From assembly GCF_000956505.1 (NCBI RefSeq), contig NZ_JYIX01000030.1:62001-126000 (forward strand): a stretch of DNA of 64,000 nucleotides, given 5' to 3'. The translations under genes were made by a program, and so were the position numbers. The notes under the pieces are model-generated. The model searched no databases, was not told where the DNA came from, and was given only the letters and a program-made list of their open reading frames with translations. Of the stretch, positions 60,897-64,000 are shown piece by piece. Position 1 is the first letter of the stretch; every line of letters begins with the position of its first letter. This DNA comes from Microbacterium azadirachtae (GTDB taxonomy: Bacteria; Actinomycetota; Actinomycetes; Actinomycetales; Microbacteriaceae).

Positions 60897-62438
60897 GTGG
60901 TCCGACACCTCCTGCCCCGTCCCGATTCCGTGCTGTGCGCGGCGCTCGCCGCCGATCTCGACGCCGCCGACCTGCGTTCGGAGCCGTTGCGGGCCGCGTG
61001 GGGCGCGGAGGCCGACGACGCCCTCGCCCGCGGCATCCGCTCGCCGCTGCTGCGTGCGATCGAGGGCCGCACCGATGCGCTGGCCACGCTCGGGCGCCTG
61101 TTCGTGCTGGGCATGCCGCAGCCCGAAGCCGACGTCGCCGCGGCACTCCCGCGTACGGGCGCCGATGGGCTCGAGACTCTGGGCCTCGGCTATCGCGAGG
61201 ACGGACGCGTGGTGCCGTCCGCCCTGATCCGGCCGCAGTCGTTCGTCGACGCCGACGGCGTCGGGGAGTGGTGGATCGCGAGCGACCTCGATGAGCTCGC
61301 GCTGCATCACATGGACGGGGGCGGCGCTCTGCCGCCCGACCACGTGCTCGGCGTCGGCGGCGCTTCCCGCACCCTCGCATCGCTCGTCATGCCCCTCGAG
61401 GTCGAGCGGGCACTGGATCTCGGCACGGGGTGCGGAATTCAGGCGCTTCTCGTCTCCCGGCACGCCGGCACCGTCATCGCGACGGACATCTCCGCGCGCG
61501 CCCTCGCCTACGCCGAGCTCAACGCGATGCTCGCCGGTGTGCGCAACATCGAATTCCGCCAGGGCAGCATGTTCGAGCCGGTCGCAGGGGAGAGCTTCGG
61601 GCTCATCGTGTCGAACCCTCCGTTCGTGATCACGCCGCGTGGCGCCGGCGTGCCCGAATACGAGTACCGCGACGGCGGACTCGTGGGCGACGCGCTCGTC
61701 GAGGCGTTCGTCAGGCAGGCTCCCTCGCATCTCGTGCCGGGCGGATCCGCGCAGCTCCTCGGCAACTGGGAGTCCGTCGGATCCACGCTCGGACTCCGAC
61801 GCCTGGAGTCGTGGATCGCGCCGGAGCTGGACGCCTGGGTCGTGCAGCGCGAGACGTTGTCGCCGCTCGGGTATGCGGAGCTGTGGATCCGCGACGGCGG
61901 CACGACGCCCCGCGACGCCGAGTTCGAGCCGCTGCTGGACGCGTGGCTGGCCGACTTCGCCGCCCGTGGCGTGACGGAGATCGGCTTCGGATACGTGCTG
62001 ATCCGCAGACCTGCGGCCGTAGACGGAGCCGAAGCCGCGGCCGGCCCGCTCCGCCGCTTCGAGACGCTTCCGCAACCCGTGACGAGCGTGGGCCGAGCGC
62101 TCCGAGATGGTCTCGCCGGGCACGACGCGCTCGCCGAGGGGATCCCGGACGTGCTGCTCGTGGCCGCGGATGTGACCGAGGCCCGCCACCACATGCCAGG
62201 GCAGGAGGCGCCGAGCGTGATCGAGCTGCGTCAGGGCGGGGGTTTCGGGCGCACGATCTCCGTCGACCCCGCGCTCGCCGGATTCGTGGGCGCGGGCGAC
62301 GGCGATCTCAGCGTCACGCAGATCGCAGGCGCGCTCGCGGACCTCTTCGAGGTGCCGCTCGTCGACCTCTGGACCGATCTCGAGCCGCGCCTGCGCGCGC
62401 TCGTCACGGACGGCTTCCTGATCCCGGCCGACCGATGA
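60897..62438 (+). CDS. SAM-dependent methyltransferase, HemK-like, with flanking domains
   Basis: A 513-residue protein. A central methyltransferase domain (about 155-330) has LDLGTGCGIQALL (SAM) and the catalytic NPPF in IVSNPPFVITP, the motif of N6-adenine or glutamine methyltransferases. An N-terminal domain of about 150 residues and a C-terminal domain of about 150 residues frame it, as in the DUF7059/DUF7782 actinobacterial proteins. The substrate is unknown. It is divergent from the DUF6049 gene and ends seven bases before a long hairpin repeat. The GTG start lacks a strong ribosome-binding site. Confidence 0.85.
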   Translation: MVRHLLPRPDSVLCAALAADLDAADLRSEPLRAAWGAEADDALARGIRSPLLRAIEGRTDALATLGRLFVLGMPQPEADVAAALPRTGADGLETLGLGYREDGRVVPSALIRPQSFVDADGVGEWWIASDLDELALHHMDGGGALPPDHVLGVGGASRTLASLVMPLEVERALDLGTGCGIQALLVSRHAGTVIATDISARALAYAELNAMLAGVRNIEFRQGSMFEPVAGESFGLIVSNPPFVITPRGAGVPEYEYRDGGLVGDALVEAFVRQAPSHLVPGGSAQLLGNWESVGSTLGLRRLESWIAPELDAWVVQRETLSPLGYAELWIRDGGTTPRDAEFEPLLDAWLADFAARGVTEIGFGYVLIRRPAAVDGAEAAAGPLRRFETLPQPVTSVGRALRDGLAGHDALAEGIPDVLLVAADVTEARHHMPGQEAPSVIELRQGGGFGRTISVDPALAGFVGAGDGDLSVTQIAGALADLFEVPLVDLWTDLEPRLRALVTDGFLIPADR

Positions 62439-62444
62439 AGAACA

Positions 62445-62517
62445 CCGCGAGACTCCAACTGGGCGACGAGACTGCGCCCCAGAGCAGCAGTCTCGTCGCG
62501 GAGTTGGAGTCTCGCGG
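62445..62517. repeat. Long hairpin repeat, copy 2
   Basis: A 73-base element with 31-base arms (62445-62475 and 62487-62517) identical to those of the copy at 21331-21409. The loops differ. Both copies keep the same two mismatches. It starts seven bases after the methyltransferase stop. Confidence 0.85.
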
Positions 62518-62565
62518 ATCGATGACCAGGGAATGCACGGTTGGATTCATGCGTTTGAATGAATT

Positions 62566-63621
62566 ATGAAGGCTTTCGGATTCCTCTCCTTCGGGCACTA
62601 TGCGAACGTGCCCGGATCCGTCACCCGCACGGCCGGGGAGATGCTGCACCAGACCATCGAGATCGCGCAGGGCGCCGACGAGATCGGCGTGAACGGCGCC
62701 TACGTGCGCGTGCACCACTTCGCGCGACAGGCGGCCTCACCCATGCCGCTGCTGTCGGCGATGGCCGCGACCACGAAGCGCATCGAGGTCGGCACGGGCG
62801 TGATCGACATGCGCTACGAGAACCCCCTGTACTTCGCGGAGGAGGCGGCCGCCCTCGACTTCATCGCCGACGGCCGGATCGCCCTCGGCGTGAGCCGTGG
62901 CTCACCCGAGACGGCACTGCGCGGCTACGAGGCGTTCGGCTACGTCGACGAGGAGGATCGCGAGCGCGGCAGCGTGCTGGCCCGTGACAAGTTCGACCTG
63001 TTCCTCGAGGCGATCGACGGCGCCGGCATCGCGCCTGGCGATCCGCGCATGGTCGGGGAGGGCCGCTACCTCCCCGTGGAACCGCGTTCCGAGAGCCTGC
63101 GCGATCACATCTGGTGGGGATCCGGCTCCCGCGCGACCGCCGAGGAGACCGGCCGGAAGGGCCTCAACATGATGAGCTCGACGCTCGTCACCGAGGCGAC
63201 AGGCCAGCCGTTCCACGAGCTGCAGCGCGAGCAGATCGAGCTGTTCCGCGCCGCTTACAAGGAGGCCGGCCACACCGGCACGCCCCGGGTGTCGGTCAGC
63301 CGCAGCGTGTTCCCGCTCATCAGCGATCAGGATCGGGCGTACTTCGGGCTGCGCAGCGAGGAGAACGGCGACCAGATCGGCGTGATCGACGGGTTCCGCT
63401 CCACGTTCGGCAAGACCTACGCTGCCGAGCCCGACGTGCTCATCTCGCAGCTGAAGCAGGACGAGGCCGTGATGGCGGCCGACACCCTCATGCTGACCAT
63501 CCCGAACCAGCTCGGCCCGGAGTACAACCTTCACGTGCTGCAGGCGTTCGCCGAGCACGTGGCGCCGGCGCTGGGCTGGAAGCCGAACACCGAGGGCCCT
63601 GTGCAGGGCGACCCGGTCTGA
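62566..63621 (+). CDS. LLM-class flavin-dependent oxidoreductase
   Basis: A 351-residue luciferase-like monooxygenase-fold protein, starting MKAFGFLSFGHY. Family marks are RVHHFARQ, EVGTGVIDMRYENPLYFAEE, and RIALGVSRGSPE. Such proteins use FMN or F420; the cofactor and substrate are not told by sequence. It is alone between a repeat and a strong terminator. Confidence 0.88.
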   Translation: MKAFGFLSFGHYANVPGSVTRTAGEMLHQTIEIAQGADEIGVNGAYVRVHHFARQAASPMPLLSAMAATTKRIEVGTGVIDMRYENPLYFAEEAAALDFIADGRIALGVSRGSPETALRGYEAFGYVDEEDRERGSVLARDKFDLFLEAIDGAGIAPGDPRMVGEGRYLPVEPRSESLRDHIWWGSGSRATAEETGRKGLNMMSSTLVTEATGQPFHELQREQIELFRAAYKEAGHTGTPRVSVSRSVFPLISDQDRAYFGLRSEENGDQIGVIDGFRSTFGKTYAAEPDVLISQLKQDEAVMAADTLMLTIPNQLGPEYNLHVLQAFAEHVAPALGWKPNTEGPVQGDPV

Positions 63622-63634
63622 GTCAGGACTCATA

Positions 63635-63675
63635 CGCCGAGGGGCGGGCATCATGACGATGCCCGCCCCTCGGCG
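63635..63675. terminator. Bidirectional hairpin terminator
   Basis: Perfect 18-base arms (63635-63652 with 63658-63675) and a 5-base loop between converging genes. Confidence 0.9.
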
Positions 63676-63689
63676 TCTCCGCGTCCCTC

Positions 63690-64000
63690 TCAGCCCTCCT
63701 GGTCCGGCGGGCCGAAGATGTTCTTCCCGTGCTTGTGCAGCAGGTTGTACGCATCCATGAAGGTCTGCGGCTGCTCATCGCCGGGCAGACCGTAGCGCGC
63801 CAGCAGCAGACCGAGCAGACCTTCCGCCGGCGGAGTCAGCGGCTTCTTCGCGTGCGCATGCGCGGGATGAGCCGCCTTCGACTCCGGATTCGGCGGCAGG
63901 AACCGGGACTGGGTGACCGGCCAATCGGAGGGGTGCCGGGGCTTGTCCAGGTTGACGACCTGGAACAGATCGTTCGCGGTCGCGTCTCGACGGGTCAGCG
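63690..64000 (-). CDS. C-terminal part of an unidentified protein
   Basis: The frame is open to the window edge and gives 102 complete residues before the stop. It begins LTRRDATANDLFQVVNLDKP and ends HKHGKNIFGPPDQEG. The first part resembles the C-termini of phosphoesterase/phospholipase C-type proteins, but the visible portion is too short to assign. The start and main domain lie outside the window. It converges with the LLM oxidoreductase gene. Confidence 0.7.
   Translation of the reverse strand, partial: LTRRDATANDLFQVVNLDKPRHPSDWPVTQSRFLPPNPESKAAHPAHAHAKKPLTPPAEGLLGLLLARYGLPGDEQPQTFMDAYNLLHKHGKNIFGPPDQEG

Noticed and set aside
60747..62192. 482-codon upstream extension of the DUF6049 gene on the minus strand
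   Set aside because: It runs antisense to the methyltransferase gene, and a signal peptide follows the ATG at 60746.

Overview
The window is the replication-origin neighbourhood of a high-GC Gram-positive chromosome, most likely a Microbacterium or close relative (Microbacteriaceae, Actinomycetota). The evidence is the gene order: fhaA-fhaB-pstP-rodA-pbpA-pknA-pknB, then crgA, rhomboid, ppiA, tRNA-Ile/tRNA-Ala, DUF3566, gyrA, gyrB, DUF721, recF, dnaN, dnaA, rpmH, rnpA, yidD, yidC, jag, rsmG, parA, parB, trxA, trxB and murJ. GC is very high, GTG starts are common, and genes overlap by 1-8 bases in operons.

Region by region. Positions 1-8514 hold the envelope-growth and Ser/Thr phosphorylation operon (two FHA proteins, PP2C phosphatase, SEDS glycosyltransferase, transpeptidase, two PASTA kinases). 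Positions 8.6-33.2 kb are mixed: an epoxide-hydrolase-like enzyme with a divergent WYL regulator; a class E sortase; crgA, rhomboid, ppiA and a CwsA-like membrane protein; a Cys-tRNA deacylase; Nudix and amidohydrolase enzymes; a CtaG-like oxidase assembly protein; a phosphate-transporter operon; an M24 peptidase; a complete oligopeptide ABC operon (oppABCDF) with a divergent Lrp-type regulator; a PAP2 phosphatase; the YczE/MocR pair; and a small HNH protein. Positions 33.2-37.8 kb hold two tRNAs, a histidine kinase/response regulator/DUF4097 operon, a VIT-family transporter and the DUF3566 protein. Positions 37.8-48.0 kb are the gyrA-gyrB-dciA-recF-GNAT-dnaN-dnaA block, with oriC between dnaN and dnaA. 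Positions 48.3-54.0 kb are the rpmH-to-parB block. Positions 54.1-64.0 kb carry a small conserved-looking unknown, trxA/trxB, a YigZ protein, murJ, DUF6049, a methyltransferase, an LLM flavin oxidoreductase and the C-terminus of one further gene.

The genes fit together as replication initiation (DnaA, DnaN, RecF, gyrase, DciA), segregation (ParA/ParB and eight near-perfect parS sites within about 4 kb), and envelope growth and division (RodA/PbpA/MurJ/CrgA under PknA/PknB/PstP control). The coding content is mostly core genome.

The most unusual signals are non-coding: (i) a DnaA-box cluster about 34 kb from oriC, sealed between two terminators of convergent genes; (ii) two copies in opposite orientation of a structured element between rsmG and parA, with a near-identical core but different self-complementary outer stems; (iii) a long hairpin repeat with identical arms in two intergenic places 41 kb apart; and (iv) a strong excess of GGATCC. 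No CRISPR array, insertion sequence, prophage or rRNA was seen.
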